The notes: generated from the sequence alone by a model not told the origin. A stretch of 64,000 nucleotides of DNA from Brevibacterium antiquum CNRZ 918 (GCF_900169145.1 NZ_FXZD01000013.1:1-64000), one strand, 5' to 3'; shown: positions 41,230 to 52,094, numbered from the stretch's first letter. Numbers and translations: made by a program.

Positions 41230-42339
41230 TCAGCCGAAATGCTCGGAGTAGAAAGCGGCGGCGACCGCAAGAACCCGGTCGAGGCCCTCTTGTGCTCCGA
41301 TGCTGATACGCACCCCATCGCCGAGGTTGCGCACCGCAACAGCCTGCTCGACGCAGGCATCTTCAAAGGCTGAGGACAGCGGGCCAAGCGGCAGCCACAC
41401 GAAATTTCCCTGCGCCTCGGGGATATCCCAGCCTTGGTCGCGCAGCGCGTGGGCGAAGTCGTCGCGAACGGCCGCGATCTCCTTCGCCCGGACGTCGACC
41501 TCATTGCTGTGGCGCAGCGATTCCAGTGCAGCCGCTTGGCTCATATCGGTGACTCCGAAGGGGATGACAGCCTTCAGCAGCCCCTGGATCACAGCTGTGT
41601 GAGCGAGTGCATATCCGACTCGCAAGCCTGCCAGGGCGTGAGCCTTGGAGAAGGTCCTGACCAGGACGACATTGGGATGATCGGCCACAAGGTCGACGCC
41701 ATTGACGACTCCATCGGCGGTGGCGAACTCCCAATAGGCCTCGTCGAGGGCGACGAGCACATGGTCCGGCACCTGTGTGAGGAACTGGCGGACCTCATCA
41801 TCGCGCAGAGCCGGTCCCGTCGGATTGTTCGGGGAGCAGAGAATGATGAGACTGGTCCGATCGGTGATCGCCGCTGCCATGCCGTCCAGGTCGTGTCGAC
41901 CGTCGTCGCGCACCGGCACCTCGACCCGTTTCGATCCGGCCAACCCAGTGGTCTGGGGATACATTTCGAACGACGGCCAGGGATAGATCGCTTCCGTGGT
42001 GGCGTCAGAGGTGATCTGGGTCAGTGCCACGAGCAGTTCGCTGGCACCGGTGGTCACGATGAGTTCATCGATGCTCGCACCGAGGCGGCCGGCCAGTTCC
42101 GTGCGCAGAGCCAGTGCTCCATCATCGGGGTACAAGGCGGGGTTCTTCGCGTGAGCGAGCATGGCATCGGTGACCGCTGGCAGCGGCTCGAGGTAGTTCT
42201 CGTTCGAGGACAGTTTGAACGGGGCGAGGCCGTCGATTCGCTTGGGCGCCTTCCCCGGAACATACGGCGGGAATGTCTCCAGCGAGGCGCGCAGCCGCGG
42301 GGTCGAAGTGCTGCCAGCTGAGGTGTCCGGAGAGTTCAT
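41230..42339 (-). CDS. hisC: Histidinol-phosphate/aromatic aminotransferase (HisC-like)
   Basis: 369 residues of PLP fold type I. The substrate loop FPPYVPGK and the N-terminal KLSSNENYLEPLP, NNPTGP, DEAYWEF and the PLP-binding lysine in RTFSKAHALAGLRVGY are all in place. HisC is the usual annotation, but the same group includes aromatic and phenylalanine aminotransferases. Not linked to other his genes here. As it lies next to a possible 2-oxo-guanidinovalerate pathway, an arginine transamination role is a speculative alternative. Confidence 0.8.
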   Translation of the reverse strand: MNSPDTSAGSTSTPRLRASLETFPPYVPGKAPKRIDGLAPFKLSSNENYLEPLPAVTDAMLAHAKNPALYPDDGALALRTELAGRLGASIDELIVTTGASELLVALTQITSDATTEAIYPWPSFEMYPQTTGLAGSKRVEVPVRDDGRHDLDGMAAAITDRTSLIILCSPNNPTGPALRDDEVRQFLTQVPDHVLVALDEAYWEFATADGVVNGVDLVADHPNVVLVRTFSKAHALAGLRVGYALAHTAVIQGLLKAVIPFGVTDMSQAAALESLRHSNEVDVRAKEIAAVRDDFAHALRDQGWDIPEAQGNFVWLPLGPLSSAFEDACVEQAVAVRNLGDGVRISIGAQEGLDRVLAVAAAFYSEHFG

Positions 42340-42362
42340 GGACTCATGATTTCACAGTTGTC

Positions 42363-43142
42363 TCACCACGGCTTGTCCGGGGTGGAACGGCCTCCGTTGC
42401 CGCCGGGACCCTGCTGGCGCTGCTGACGCTCCGAGTCCTCGCCCCGCTCCTTCAGCTTGTCGCGCTTCTTCTCCTCCTCAGACTTCCCTTCTGAGTCATC
42501 TGACTTCTCATCGCCTTCGCCCGAGTCCTGCCCCTTGTCCTTCTTCTTCGAATCGCCTCCGGAGTCGCCGTTCTGCGCATCGTCGCCCTCGGAGCTGTCG
42601 GAGCCTTCCTGCTTCGACTTCTCTCCCGCCTTCTTGTCCTCGACGCGCTTCTTCGCTTCGTCGCTCTTGTTCTTCTCTTCGCTCTTCTTGGGCTGGCACT
42701 CCTCGGGGGCGTCCTCCAAGGTCTGCAGAGATTGGTCGTAGAGCTCGTCGGACTGATCAGGGTCCTGGTCCGCGACTTCGTCGGCGAGCTTCTCATACAC
42801 GTATGACAGGTTGATCCGCACGGCACACTCATCACGAACGGGGGTGATCTCGAGGGCGGATTCGAGGTCGGCCTGAGCCGGTTCGAAGTCGCCGACGGCC
42901 GCCTCTGCGGTGCCGCGATTGTAGTAGCCGATATGGCGTTGGATCGGGCTGAGTGTGAGGAACGCGGTCGAGGCCTTCTTTGCCCCCGGGAAATCGTTCG
43001 ACGCGTAGCGAACCTGCGAAGCCGCGCCGAAATAGAGAGTCACAGCCACATAGCCGAATACGAGGAGGAGAGCGGATCCGATGGTGAGGTTGATGCGAGA
43101 CAGGCGACGCATCGTCGACCAACTGCGCGTGATCCGGTTCAT
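42363..43142 (-). CDS. Membrane-anchored TPR protein with charged tail (BatC-like)
   Basis: 259 residues from ATG 43142 (MNRITRSWSTMRRLS). A transmembrane helix (residues about 17-37, INLTIGSALLLVFGYVAVTLYF) precedes TPR-like helices (50-125, including YYNRGTAEAAVGDFEPAQADLESAL). The last 110 residues are almost only Glu, Asp, Lys, Ser and Gly, a disordered highly charged tail. The start overlaps the VWA gene stop by four bases. It is the last gene of the MoxR-VWA cluster. Confidence 0.78.
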   Translation of the reverse strand: MNRITRSWSTMRRLSRINLTIGSALLLVFGYVAVTLYFGAASQVRYASNDFPGAKKASTAFLTLSPIQRHIGYYNRGTAEAAVGDFEPAQADLESALEITPVRDECAVRINLSYVYEKLADEVADQDPDQSDELYDQSLQTLEDAPEECQPKKSEEKNKSDEAKKRVEDKKAGEKSKQEGSDSSEGDDAQNGDSGGDSKKKDKGQDSGEGDEKSDDSEGKSEEEKKRDKLKERGEDSERQQRQQGPGGNGGRSTPDKPW

Positions 43143-44230
43143 GGCCGACCTCCTCGCCGTTTGGGCGCTATGGTGCGCAGTCGCAGCACCTCGCGGACGC
43201 CGAAGACCATTTCGACTGCGATCCATGCGAACACGAGGATCAGTGGGACCCAGAAGTACTCATCGACGGTGACTCGCCCATCTTTCTTAACCAGCGTCTG
43301 ATCGTACTTCGGTGCTGTGTATACGCTCGACATCGAGGCTGCGCCGTCACGGTGATGGTATTTCACGCCGAGGTCGGTCGCGAGCTGTTTGAGGTTTGTC
43401 TCGTTGATCGTTGAGATCCCAGGATTGCCCTGTCCGTCGAGAATGTACTCCTCGTTCGTTCCTCCGGACCCGTCACCATCCCCGGTTCCGCCAGCTCCAC
43501 CAGGGTCGTTGGGATCGCCGAGGCCGGGGCCAGTGCCTGGGCCCGCCCCGTAGCCGAAGGGCTGGGGCTCCTTCATCTTCCCGCCCTGAGAAGTCCCGTA
43601 TCCGAACACCGCGCCGCTGTCGATGCGGGAGGCGAAGGGCGACCACGAGTCGATAGAGGACTGGGCGGTCTGCTCACCGTCGCCGAAGTAGAAGACGAGG
43701 CTCTTGTTCTCTGGACGATCCTCCTGGTTGGACTTCATTCGCTTGTCCAGCTCAGCGCCCGCCTCGGTGATGGTGGAGCCATTCGAGTTCAGTGACATCT
43801 CCGGACTGAGGACATCGACGGCGGAGGCGAAGGCCGCATGGTCGGTCGTCAAAGGCATGACCGTCGATGCGGTCGAGGCGAAGGAGATGATGCTCAGCCT
43901 GGTGCCCGGGAACTGCTCTGCCAACTCCAACATGTCCTTCTTCACCCCTTCCAGGCGGGTGTTGTCACCGTCATAGTCCTCGGCGGCCATCGAGGTCGTC
44001 GTATCGACGAGGAAGTAGACGTCGGCGGCTGCCTCGTATTCCTCGGTCGAGGATTTGATGGGAATGCCAGGGCGGGCCAGGGCGAGTGCGAGCACGACGA
44101 CGATGCCCATGCGTGCGAACCACTTCCAGCGGGGCCCATCCCCGCGCACAGCCGGAATGATGCACACGCTCAGCAGGGCAAGGACGAGGAAACCCCATCC
44201 GAACCACGTGAAGACGGGATCGAAGATCAT
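43139..44230 (-). CDS. VWA-domain protein with N-terminal membrane helices (BatB-like)
   Basis: 363 residues from ATG 44230 (MIFDPVFTWFGWGFL). Two hydrophobic helices at residues 5-25 and 40-60 precede a von Willebrand A domain, with VDTTTSMAAED (about 76-86) as metal-site motif, a variant of DxSxS with Thr in the second place. A C-terminal helix anchors the chain again. Gly/Pro-rich loop (GPGTGPGLGDPNDPGGAGG). Such pairs in MoxR clusters are thought to act as chaperone-like sensors in the envelope. Couples by overlap to both neighbours. Confidence 0.8.
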   Translation of the reverse strand: MIFDPVFTWFGWGFLVLALLSVCIIPAVRGDGPRWKWFARMGIVVVLALALARPGIPIKSSTEEYEAAADVYFLVDTTTSMAAEDYDGDNTRLEGVKKDMLELAEQFPGTRLSIISFASTASTVMPLTTDHAAFASAVDVLSPEMSLNSNGSTITEAGAELDKRMKSNQEDRPENKSLVFYFGDGEQTAQSSIDSWSPFASRIDSGAVFGYGTSQGGKMKEPQPFGYGAGPGTGPGLGDPNDPGGAGGTGDGDGSGGTNEEYILDGQGNPGISTINETNLKQLATDLGVKYHHRDGAASMSSVYTAPKYDQTLVKKDGRVTVDEYFWVPLILVFAWIAVEMVFGVREVLRLRTIAPKRRGGRP

Positions 44231-45192
44231 GATTTCGTCCTCCACGCCAGAACGAAGACACCGGCGAGGCCGACGACCGCGATCCCGAGGGGAACGGCGG
44301 GCATGTCATGGACGATGGTGTAGGAACGGCCCGGAGTGTTCTCGGCCTCCTGGCTCTGGATCTCTGCGACGATGCGATCGATCGTCGATGACGAACCCAT
44401 GTCGAATTGTTTGCCGCCGGTGCGATCGGAGACCGATTTCAGCTCCTTGGTCTGCGGGTTCGTGAGCACCGACGGGGGTGAGAGGCTGTAGACCCTGACC
44501 TTGGAGTCCACTGCGATGTCGGTGGCTTCATCGAGCTCGAACAGAGGGTCGCCGGCGAGCATGTTGTCGGTGGCGAAGATGATCGAACGAGACCGCTCCT
44601 CGTCCTGGCGGTCGAAGTTGTCCACGCAGGAGACGAGGCCGTCTCCGATGAGGGAGGAGCCGCCGATGTTGGGCGGTGAGGTCGACCATGAGTAGTCGGT
44701 GCCTTCAGAGCCCCATGTGCGGAACCCCTCCTCGGCTTCCTCGAGATAGTTCTGGACCATGTCGTAGTCATCGGTGAGCGGGAACGCGGAGACAGCGGTC
44801 GAGTTGAATACGGTCATGCCGATGCGTTCACCGTCGAACCGGTCGACAAGCTCCTGGTAGGCCTCGACGAGGTCGGCGTCATAACCGAGCATCGAGCCGG
44901 ATACGTCCAGACAGAGCATGACGTCACGCAGCTTCTTCTCCGGATTGACGGTCTCGACCCAAGCGGGCCGGGAGATCCCCGCGAGGGTGGAGAGACCGGT
45001 GATGGCGATGACCGCGAGGAAGGCGACCGTTGTCATCAGATGGGTCCGCATGGCTTTGCGGAAACTGGGCAGGCTCGTCATGCGTCCGCTGTGAGCCACA
45101 GCCAGTGAGGACGCGGTGGCCTTGGGCCTGCGGAAGAAGAAGACTGCGGCCGCGGCAATAGCAAGGAGGATGAGGGCCAGCCACCAGGACAT
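44227..45192 (-). CDS. VWA-domain membrane protein (BatA-like)
   Basis: 321 residues from ATG 45192 (MSWWLALILLAIAAAAVF), overlapping the previous stop by one base. A first membrane helix, a second at about 55-75, then a VWA domain with the complete metal motif LDVSGSMLGYD (about 91-101), followed by the usual Thr and Asp positions (FNSTAVSAFPLTDD). A C-terminal helix (AVPLGIAVVGLAGVFVLAW) closes the chain. Partner to the next VWA protein. Confidence 0.82.
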   Translation of the reverse strand: MSWWLALILLAIAAAAVFFFRRPKATASSLAVAHSGRMTSLPSFRKAMRTHLMTTVAFLAVIAITGLSTLAGISRPAWVETVNPEKKLRDVMLCLDVSGSMLGYDADLVEAYQELVDRFDGERIGMTVFNSTAVSAFPLTDDYDMVQNYLEEAEEGFRTWGSEGTDYSWSTSPPNIGGSSLIGDGLVSCVDNFDRQDEERSRSIIFATDNMLAGDPLFELDEATDIAVDSKVRVYSLSPPSVLTNPQTKELKSVSDRTGGKQFDMGSSSTIDRIVAEIQSQEAENTPGRSYTIVHDMPAVPLGIAVVGLAGVFVLAWRTKS

Positions 45193-45644
45193 CAGGACCA
45201 TCGAGTCACCAGCTTTCTGGCGCCGGCGATCTGGGGGCTCAGATCATCGGAATCGCTCTCAGCGAACTCTGCTTCGTAGAGGCCCGACAAGGACTCGGCG
45301 AGATCGCCGAGACCGGCCACAGCCGCATCCCGGTAGGTGAGGTGTTCGGCCTTGACTCCCCATGCGTCACGAGCGAACTCACGCACGATCTTCGCCAGTT
45401 CCCGAGCCGAATCCCGGACATCGGCTTCGCCCGCACCCAGTTTCGACTCGACCGCGGCGATTCGAGACATGTAGGTGCTGCGGACAGGGATGGGAATCCG
45501 TGGTCTGGACTTCATCCCTGATCCGGCCGCCGCGCGCAGCAGCGGAGCGAACAGGTTGAGGACGGCAGCCAGCAGAACCACAGCGGCGGCGGCATACCAC
45601 CAGACCGAGATCTGCAGGGGCCCGACGAGTTCAGCGGGGCCCAC
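45192..45644 (-). CDS. Small membrane protein of the MoxR/VWA cluster
   Basis: 150 residues from a GTG at 45644. One transmembrane helix (WWYAAAAVVLLAAVLNLFA, residues 15-33), a basic segment (KSRPRIPIPVRSTYMSR), and an alpha-helical cytoplasmic part. In position and build it matches the DUF4381-like subunits seen in such clusters, but the sequence identity is not certain. It overlaps the DUF58 stop (45631) by 14 bp. Confidence 0.7.
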   Translation of the reverse strand: MGPAELVGPLQISVWWYAAAAVVLLAAVLNLFAPLLRAAAGSGMKSRPRIPIPVRSTYMSRIAAVESKLGAGEADVRDSARELAKIVREFARDAWGVKAEHLTYRDAAVAGLGDLAESLSGLYEAEFAESDSDDLSPQIAGARKLVTRWS

Positions 45645-46515
45645 GGCGGTGCCTCAGCAGCAGAGTGTGAAGAGTGCCCAGGGCCTGGTCTGGGTGTGCG
45701 ATTTCCGTGTGTGCGATTCCCAGCTTCGAGAGCAGATCGATCCGGTGCTGCCTGCGGCTTGTTTCGGCGGCGAGGAATTCGCTGCGCACGTGTGGGTTGG
45801 CCATCACGGATGTGGGCAGACCGACATCAGGTCGGGAAACGTCGAATGGCGCCGAGGCGTCCGGCAGCTGTGCAAGGTCCGCGTCGGTGATCGTGATCCA
45901 TAGGACCTCGTGCTGTGCACGCAGACGTTTGATTGTGGCTTCCTCCTTCGACCCGAGCGGCGCCTGGTCGGAGATGACGACCACGAGCATCCGATGGTTG
46001 ATGTGAGAGGCGATCCACTGCAGCTGCTCATCGATCGAACCGTCACCGTCGGTGCCCGCCTCGGCGAGGATCTGCTGCAGAAGGTTCTCCAAATGGGCTT
46101 CGCTGCCTTTGCGCGGGGACGCGGTGGTGTGCTGCGCGCTGCCGTGGATGAGCATCACGTCATCACCATGGCGCACGGCGAGGTATCCGGTCATGCCGGC
46201 CATGAGGATGGCGAGTTGGCGCTTGTCGACCCCGGCCGAGGTGACGGCGTCGAAGTTCCGGGACGAGTCGACGACGAGCGCGAGAATGTGCCTGCGGTGG
46301 GCGACATAGCGTTTGACCAGTGGGTTCGAATGTCGGGCCGTGGCTTTCCAATCGATGTCGCGGATCTCGTCGCCGGGTATGTAGTCGCGCAGGTCGTCGA
46401 AGTCGAGGCTGTGTCCGTGGAAGACAGATGAGTAGTCCCCGTCGAGGATCCGGCGGGTCCTACGGTGCGCGTGGATGGTCATCCGCGCCTTGATCCGATT
46501 GAGCAGAGCAGTCAT
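45631..46515 (-). CDS. DUF58-domain protein
   Basis: 294 residues. DUF58 signature SLDFDDLRDYIPGDEIRDIDWKATARH (residues about 36-61) followed by VKRYVAHRRHILALVVDSSRNFDA, in which a VWA-like fold starts. MoxR-DUF58 pairs recur across bacteria and are linked to assembly of exported enzymes. The gene follows moxR after 12 bp. Confidence 0.87.
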   Translation of the reverse strand: MTALLNRIKARMTIHAHRRTRRILDGDYSSVFHGHSLDFDDLRDYIPGDEIRDIDWKATARHSNPLVKRYVAHRRHILALVVDSSRNFDAVTSAGVDKRQLAILMAGMTGYLAVRHGDDVMLIHGSAQHTTASPRKGSEAHLENLLQQILAEAGTDGDGSIDEQLQWIASHINHRMLVVVISDQAPLGSKEEATIKRLRAQHEVLWITITDADLAQLPDASAPFDVSRPDVGLPTSVMANPHVRSEFLAAETSRRQHRIDLLSKLGIAHTEIAHPDQALGTLHTLLLRHRRGPR

Positions 46516-46527
46516 CGATGCACCCGA

Positions 46528-47523
46528 TCAGGGAGTGGGGACGGCCATGAGAAGTGCATCGACGATTTGTGCACTCGTGATGTTCTCCGCTGCGGCTTCG
46601 AAGTTGAGTTGGATGCGGTGAGCGAGGATTCGGTGGGCCAGATCCTTGATGTCTTCGGGGATGACGTAGTTGCGGCCGCGGATCATCGCCAGGGCCCGCC
46701 CCGCGTTGGTGAAGGCGATCGAAGCGCGAGGGCTGGCCCCATATTCGATGAAGGGGGCCAGGCGACCCAGATACTTTGCGGTGTTCCTGGTCGCATGGAC
46801 GAGTTCGATGAGGTATCGGGTGATCGAAGGGTCGATGTAGATGGTGCGCGCATAACTCTGCAGCGTCTCCACATCCTCGAGGGTGCAGGAGGGTTTCGGT
46901 ACCGAGTCGCGATCGAAGACACCCGAGTCCAGACGGGACAGGATCTCCATCTCCTCATTGGGATTGGGATGGGTGAGTAGGTCTTTGATCATGAACCGGT
47001 CGAGTTGAGCTTCGGGAAGCTGATAGGTGCCCTCCTGTTCGATCGGGTTCTGCGTGGCCATGACGAGGAATGGACGGGGAAGTTCGAACCGCTGGCCACC
47101 GATCGTCGTCTGCTTCTCTTGCATCGCCTCGAGCATGGCGCTCTGCGTCTTCGCCGACGAGCGATTGATCTCATCGAGGAGGACGATGTTGGCGTGCACC
47201 GGACCCAGGACTGTGTTGAAAGAGCCTTCCTGGGCGTTGTAGATCTGTGATCCGATGATATCGGCGGGCAGCAGATCGGGTGTGCACTGGATGCGGGAGA
47301 ACTTTCCGTCCACAGCATTGGCCAGTGCTGCCGCCGCGGTTGTCTTTGCCAGCCCGGGAACACTCTCCAGGAGGAGATGGCCGCTGGAGAGGAGGCCGAT
47401 GAGCAGACTCTCGCGCAGGCGCTGCTGCCCGACGACGAAATGGTCCAGATAGGATTCCAGACCGCCGAGGATCGACTGAGCGTGTGCGATCTCTTGAGTG
47501 TTGGCGGGTGCCGTTGCCGTCAT
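46528..47523 (-). CDS. MoxR-family AAA ATPase
   Basis: 331 residues. AAA_3 motifs: SVPGLAKTTAAAALANAV (Walker A variant GLAKT), NIVLLDEINRSSAKTQSAMLEAMQEK (Walker B and arginine region), FLVMATQNPIEQEGTYQLPEAQLDRF (sensor 1 and following). It is the first gene of the leftward cluster and probably supplies ATP-driven chaperone activity to its VWA partners. The 47524-48091 gap upstream holds its promoter and the nrd control region. Confidence 0.9.
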   Translation of the reverse strand: MTATAPANTQEIAHAQSILGGLESYLDHFVVGQQRLRESLLIGLLSSGHLLLESVPGLAKTTAAAALANAVDGKFSRIQCTPDLLPADIIGSQIYNAQEGSFNTVLGPVHANIVLLDEINRSSAKTQSAMLEAMQEKQTTIGGQRFELPRPFLVMATQNPIEQEGTYQLPEAQLDRFMIKDLLTHPNPNEEMEILSRLDSGVFDRDSVPKPSCTLEDVETLQSYARTIYIDPSITRYLIELVHATRNTAKYLGRLAPFIEYGASPRASIAFTNAGRALAMIRGRNYVIPEDIKDLAHRILAHRIQLNFEAAAENITSAQIVDALLMAVPTP

Positions 47524-48091
47524 AGTGGGGCCTCTCGAATCTCAACTGGCTGACAGAACAAGCATATGGGCTGACCCTGACACGGGACTGGACTCTTTCG
47601 TGTCAGTACCGACACATACCCTTGGAAGACCGACACACAGTTGTGGAATACAGGGCGAAATCGAAGCACGGAAGGAGGTGGAAGCGACCGTGGTAACGGA
47701 TCTCGGGCATGCGGAAGCGGAGTCGAATGTGACACGCCGAAGAAGTGCCCACAGGTTGAAATTTTATCTGTGGACAGGTGTGGAAAACGCTGCCGGGCGA
47801 GGTGCCCGGATAGGGCGTTTCGGCGCCGTTGCCCAGTGTCCTCGCAGGTGATCGAACTACATCGGTGTCGTTCATGACCTGTGGATGACTGTGGACGGTT
47901 TGAACACAGGGTGTGGACGGTCGAAACAACAGTGGTGTAACACTGGATATAGGGGTAGAGTCGAACCCGAACACAACATCTAGTGGTCGCACTCGGACCT
48001 GATCTTCGTGATATTCATCATTGTCAAGGTCATGAATCCGACGTGGACATGCCGTGAAATCTAAGCCGAAGTGCAGAAATGAGGAGTCGCG
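47524..48091. other. Long intergenic control region between moxR and nrdH
   Basis: 568 bp with divergent promoters. It contains several TGTGGAC/TGTGGAA repeats (47769, 47778, 47880, 47890, 47912), two of which form TGTGGACGGT direct repeats 22 bp apart, and the NrdR boxes. No coding frame is convincing. Confidence 0.6.
47940..47986 (+). promoter_or_regulatory. Two NrdR boxes upstream of nrdHIEF
   Basis: ACACTGGATATAGGGG (47940-47955) and ACACAACATCTAGTGG (47971-47986) match the NrdR consensus (ACAC-N8-GTGT-like) and start 31 bp apart, three helical turns. This is the typical tandem arrangement by which the ATP/dATP-sensing repressor NrdR controls ribonucleotide reductase genes. Confidence 0.8.
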
Positions 48092-48340
48092 ATGATCACC
48101 GTGTACACCAAGCCAGCTTGCGTCCAGTGCAACGCCACGTACCGTGCGCTCGATGCCAAAGGGCTGAAGTACAAATCGGTCGATCTCAGTGTCGATGAGA
48201 ACGCCTTGGACGTCGTCAAGGCCATGGGCTACATGCAGGCTCCCGTCGTAGTCACCGACAACGACCACTGGTCAGGTTTCCGCCCGGACAAGATCGCCAC
48301 CCTGGCCGGAGAGCAGACGTCGGTTTCAGTCGTGGCCTGA
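48092..48340 (+). CDS. nrdH: Glutaredoxin-like protein NrdH
   Basis: 82 residues with the redox motif CVQC (residues 11-14) and the C-terminal WSGFRPDKI typical of NrdH. It passes electrons from thioredoxin reductase to NrdE. RBS GAGGAG precedes ATG 48092. One base before nrdI. Confidence 0.95.
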   Translation: MITVYTKPACVQCNATYRALDAKGLKYKSVDLSVDENALDVVKAMGYMQAPVVVTDNDHWSGFRPDKIATLAGEQTSVSVVA

Positions 48341-48341
48341 C

Positions 48342-48755
48342 ATGCTCCTGGTCTACTACTCGAGCAGCTCTGAGTACACCGACCGCTTCGTCAGCAAGCT
48401 GCGGCACCCCTCTCGCCGGCTTCCCCTGCTGACAAAGGATGAGACGCTGACGATCGTCGAACCGTTCGTCCTTGTGACTCCCACCTACGGGGCCGGCCCG
48501 AATAGAGGTGCTGTGCCCAAGCAAGTGATTAAGTTCCTCAATATCGAATCGAATCGCCGCCACCTCGTCGGCGTCATCGGCGCCGGAAATACGAACTTCG
48601 GCGAAGAATACTGTCGCGCGGCACGCAAAGTGGCCGCGAAATGCAATGTACCCGTGCTGTACCGTGTCGAACTCCTCGGAACCCCAGAGGACGTCGAAGC
48701 AGTGAATTTAGGATTGGACAAACTGTGCGCGAGCTCGCTGAAGACCGCAATGTAG
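48342..48755 (+). CDS. nrdI: Flavodoxin-like protein NrdI
   Basis: 137 residues. [16 protein letters not shown] is the phosphate loop of the FMN site, TPTYGAG and [10 protein letters not shown] the further FMN loops. It supplies the oxidant used to assemble the dimanganese-tyrosyl cofactor of NrdF. The end of nrdI overlaps the start of nrdE by about 30 bases. Confidence 0.95.
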   Translation: MLLVYYSSSSEYTDRFVSKLRHPSRRLPLLTKDETLTIVEPFVLVTPTYGAGPNRGAVPKQVIKFLNIESNRRHLVGVIGAGNTNFGEEYCRAARKVAAKCNVPVLYRVELLGTPEDVEAVNLGLDKLCASSLKTAM

Positions 48756-50887
48756 AAGACATCATCCGCGAAGAGACGGATCTTGACTACCATGCGCTCA
48801 ACGCCATGCTGAATCTGTACGACCAGGACGGTCGGATCCAGTTCGAGCGTGACAAACAGGCTGCCAGGCAGTACTTCCTGCAGCATGTCAACAACAACAC
48901 CGTCTTCTTCCATGACCTCAAGGAGAAGCTTGACTACCTCGTCGAGAAGGAATACTACGAGCCCGAGGTCCTCGACCAGTACTCCTTCGGCTTCATCGAA
49001 GAGCTCTCGAAGCACGCCTATGGGCAGAAGTTCCGGTTCCAGACCTTCCTCGGTGCCTTCAAGTTCTACACCTCTTATACGCTGAAGACCTTCGACGGAA
49101 AGCGCTACCTCGAACGGTTCGAAGACCGTGTCGTCATGGTCGCCCTGTTCCTGGCTCGCGGCGACGAGAAGCTGGCCACCCAGCTCGTCGACGAGATCAT
49201 CACCGGTCGTTTCCAGCCGGCCACGCCGACCTTCCTCAACGCGGGCAAGAAGCAGCGCGGTGAGCTCGTCTCCTGCTTCCTGCTGCGCATCGAAGACAAC
49301 ATGGAGTCGATCGGCCGCTCCATCAACTCCGCACTGCAGCTGTCCAAGCGCGGCGGCGGTGTGGCCTTCGCTCTGACGAACATCCGTGAGTCCGGTGCCC
49401 CGATCAAGAAGATCGAAAACCAGTCCTCAGGTGTCATCCCAGTCATGAAGCTGCTTGAAGACTCATTCTCCTATGCCAACCAGCTCGGTGCGCGTCAGGG
49501 TGCCGGAGCCGTCTATCTGCACGCCCACCATCCCGACATCTACAAGTTCCTCGACACCAAGCGTGAGAACGCCGATGAGAAGATCCGGATCAAGACCCTG
49601 TCGCTGGGCGTCGTCATCCCGGACATCACCTTCGAGTTGGCCAAGCGCAATGAGGACATGTACCTCTTCAGCCCCTACGACGTCGAACGCGTCTACGGTG
49701 TGCCCTTCTCCGACATCGACGTCTCAGAGAAGTACGAAGAGATGGTCGACAACGCCGCCATCAAGAAGAAGAAGATCAGCGCACGCGAGTTCTTCCAGAC
49801 CTTGGCAGAGATCCAGTTCGAGTCCGGTTATCCGTATGTCATGTTCGAAGACACGGTCAACCGGGCCAATCCGATCGACGGCAAGATCATCATGTCGAAC
49901 CTGTGCTCTGAGATCCTCCAGGTCTCCGAGCCCAGCGTGTACGACTCCGATCTCGGATACGACGTCATCGGCAAGGACATCTCCTGCAACCTCGGTTCTC
50001 TCAACATTGCACTGACGATGGATTCCGAGAACTTCGGGCAGACCATCGAGACTGCGATCCGCGGATTGACCGCTGTCGCGGAGACTTCCGACATCCAGTC
50101 GGTTCCCTCGATCGCCCGCGGCAACGACATGTCGCACGCCATCGGGCTCGGTCAGATGAACCTCCACGGCTACCTCGCCCGTGAGCACGTCTACTACGGT
50201 TCAGACGAGGGCCTGGACTTCACGAACATGTACTTCTACACCGTCGCCTACCACTGTGTGCGGGCATCGATGGAAATCGCGAAGGAACGCCAGACCACCT
50301 TCGCCGGCTTCGAGAGGTCGAAGTACGCAACCGGTGAATACTTCGACAAGTACACCGATGAAGTGTGGGAACCGCGCACCCAACGTGTGACCGATCTGTT
50401 CGCCGAGGCTGGCGTGCAGATTCCGACGCAGGATGACTGGCGTGAGCTCAAGGCGGCTGTTGCCGAGCACGGCATCTACAACCAGAACCTGCAGGCAGTT
50501 CCGCCCACCGGTTCGATCTCCTACATCAACAACTCGACCTCGTCGATCCACCCGGTGGCCTCGAAGATCGAGATCCGCAAGGAGGGCAAGATCGGGCGTG
50601 TGTACTACCCGGCTCCCTTCATGGACAACGACAACCTCGAGTACTACCAGGATGCCTACGAGATCGGCTACGAGAAGATCATCGACACCTACGCCGAGGC
50701 CACGAAGCACGTGGACCAGGGGCTGTCGCTGACCTTGTTCTTCATGGACACCGCCACGACTCGTGACATCAACAAGGCGCAGATCTACGCATGGCGCAAG
50801 GGCATCAAGACCATCTACTACATCCGGTTGCGGCAGCTCGCGCTGCAGGGCACCGAGGTCGATGGCTGCGTTTCCTGCATGCTGTGA
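48725..50887 (+). CDS. nrdE: Class Ib ribonucleotide reductase, catalytic subunit NrdE
   Basis: 720 residues from GTG 48725 ([13 protein letters not shown]), preferred because AGGATTGG lies 9 bp upstream and the longer frame is nrdI shadow. The N-terminal [24 protein letters not shown] and the active-site region are recognisable: [17 protein letters not shown] (redox cysteine), NLCSEILQ (thiyl cysteine) and the C-terminal DGCVSCML pair that is re-reduced by NrdH. There is no N-terminal ATP-cone, as expected for class Ib. Confidence 0.95.
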   Translation: MRELAEDRNVEDIIREETDLDYHALNAMLNLYDQDGRIQFERDKQAARQYFLQHVNNNTVFFHDLKEKLDYLVEKEYYEPEVLDQYSFGFIEELSKHAYGQKFRFQTFLGAFKFYTSYTLKTFDGKRYLERFEDRVVMVALFLARGDEKLATQLVDEIITGRFQPATPTFLNAGKKQRGELVSCFLLRIEDNMESIGRSINSALQLSKRGGGVAFALTNIRESGAPIKKIENQSSGVIPVMKLLEDSFSYANQLGARQGAGAVYLHAHHPDIYKFLDTKRENADEKIRIKTLSLGVVIPDITFELAKRNEDMYLFSPYDVERVYGVPFSDIDVSEKYEEMVDNAAIKKKKISAREFFQTLAEIQFESGYPYVMFEDTVNRANPIDGKIIMSNLCSEILQVSEPSVYDSDLGYDVIGKDISCNLGSLNIALTMDSENFGQTIETAIRGLTAVAETSDIQSVPSIARGNDMSHAIGLGQMNLHGYLAREHVYYGSDEGLDFTNMYFYTVAYHCVRASMEIAKERQTTFAGFERSKYATGEYFDKYTDEVWEPRTQRVTDLFAEAGVQIPTQDDWRELKAAVAEHGIYNQNLQAVPPTGSISYINNSTSSIHPVASKIEIRKEGKIGRVYYPAPFMDNDNLEYYQDAYEIGYEKIIDTYAEATKHVDQGLSLTLFFMDTATTRDINKAQIYAWRKGIKTIYYIRLRQLALQGTEVDGCVSCML

Positions 50888-50934
50888 CCGATGGGTTCAG
50901 CGGGCCGGTGTGAACCGGTCCGCTGAACCCATGA

Positions 50935-52014
<1,080 letters not shown>

Positions 52015-52053
52015 GACCCCGTAGCTTGCTCGAGGCCCGAAAGGGCTGATGGG

Positions 52054-52094
52054 AGGCCCGGACCTGCAGGTTTCTGCAGGTCCGGGCCTTTTTT
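52054..52094 (+). terminator. Strong terminator after nrdF
   Basis: 16-bp stem: AGGCCCGGACCTGCAG (52054-52069) and its complement (52074-52089) with a four-base loop, followed by TTTTTT at 52089-52094. It lies 40 bp past the nrdF stop. Confidence 0.9.

Noticed and set aside
41089..41373. 94-codon collagen-like plus-strand ORF over the minisatellite
   Set aside because: It merely translates the 9-bp repeat, then runs antisense into hisC; no ribosome binding site.
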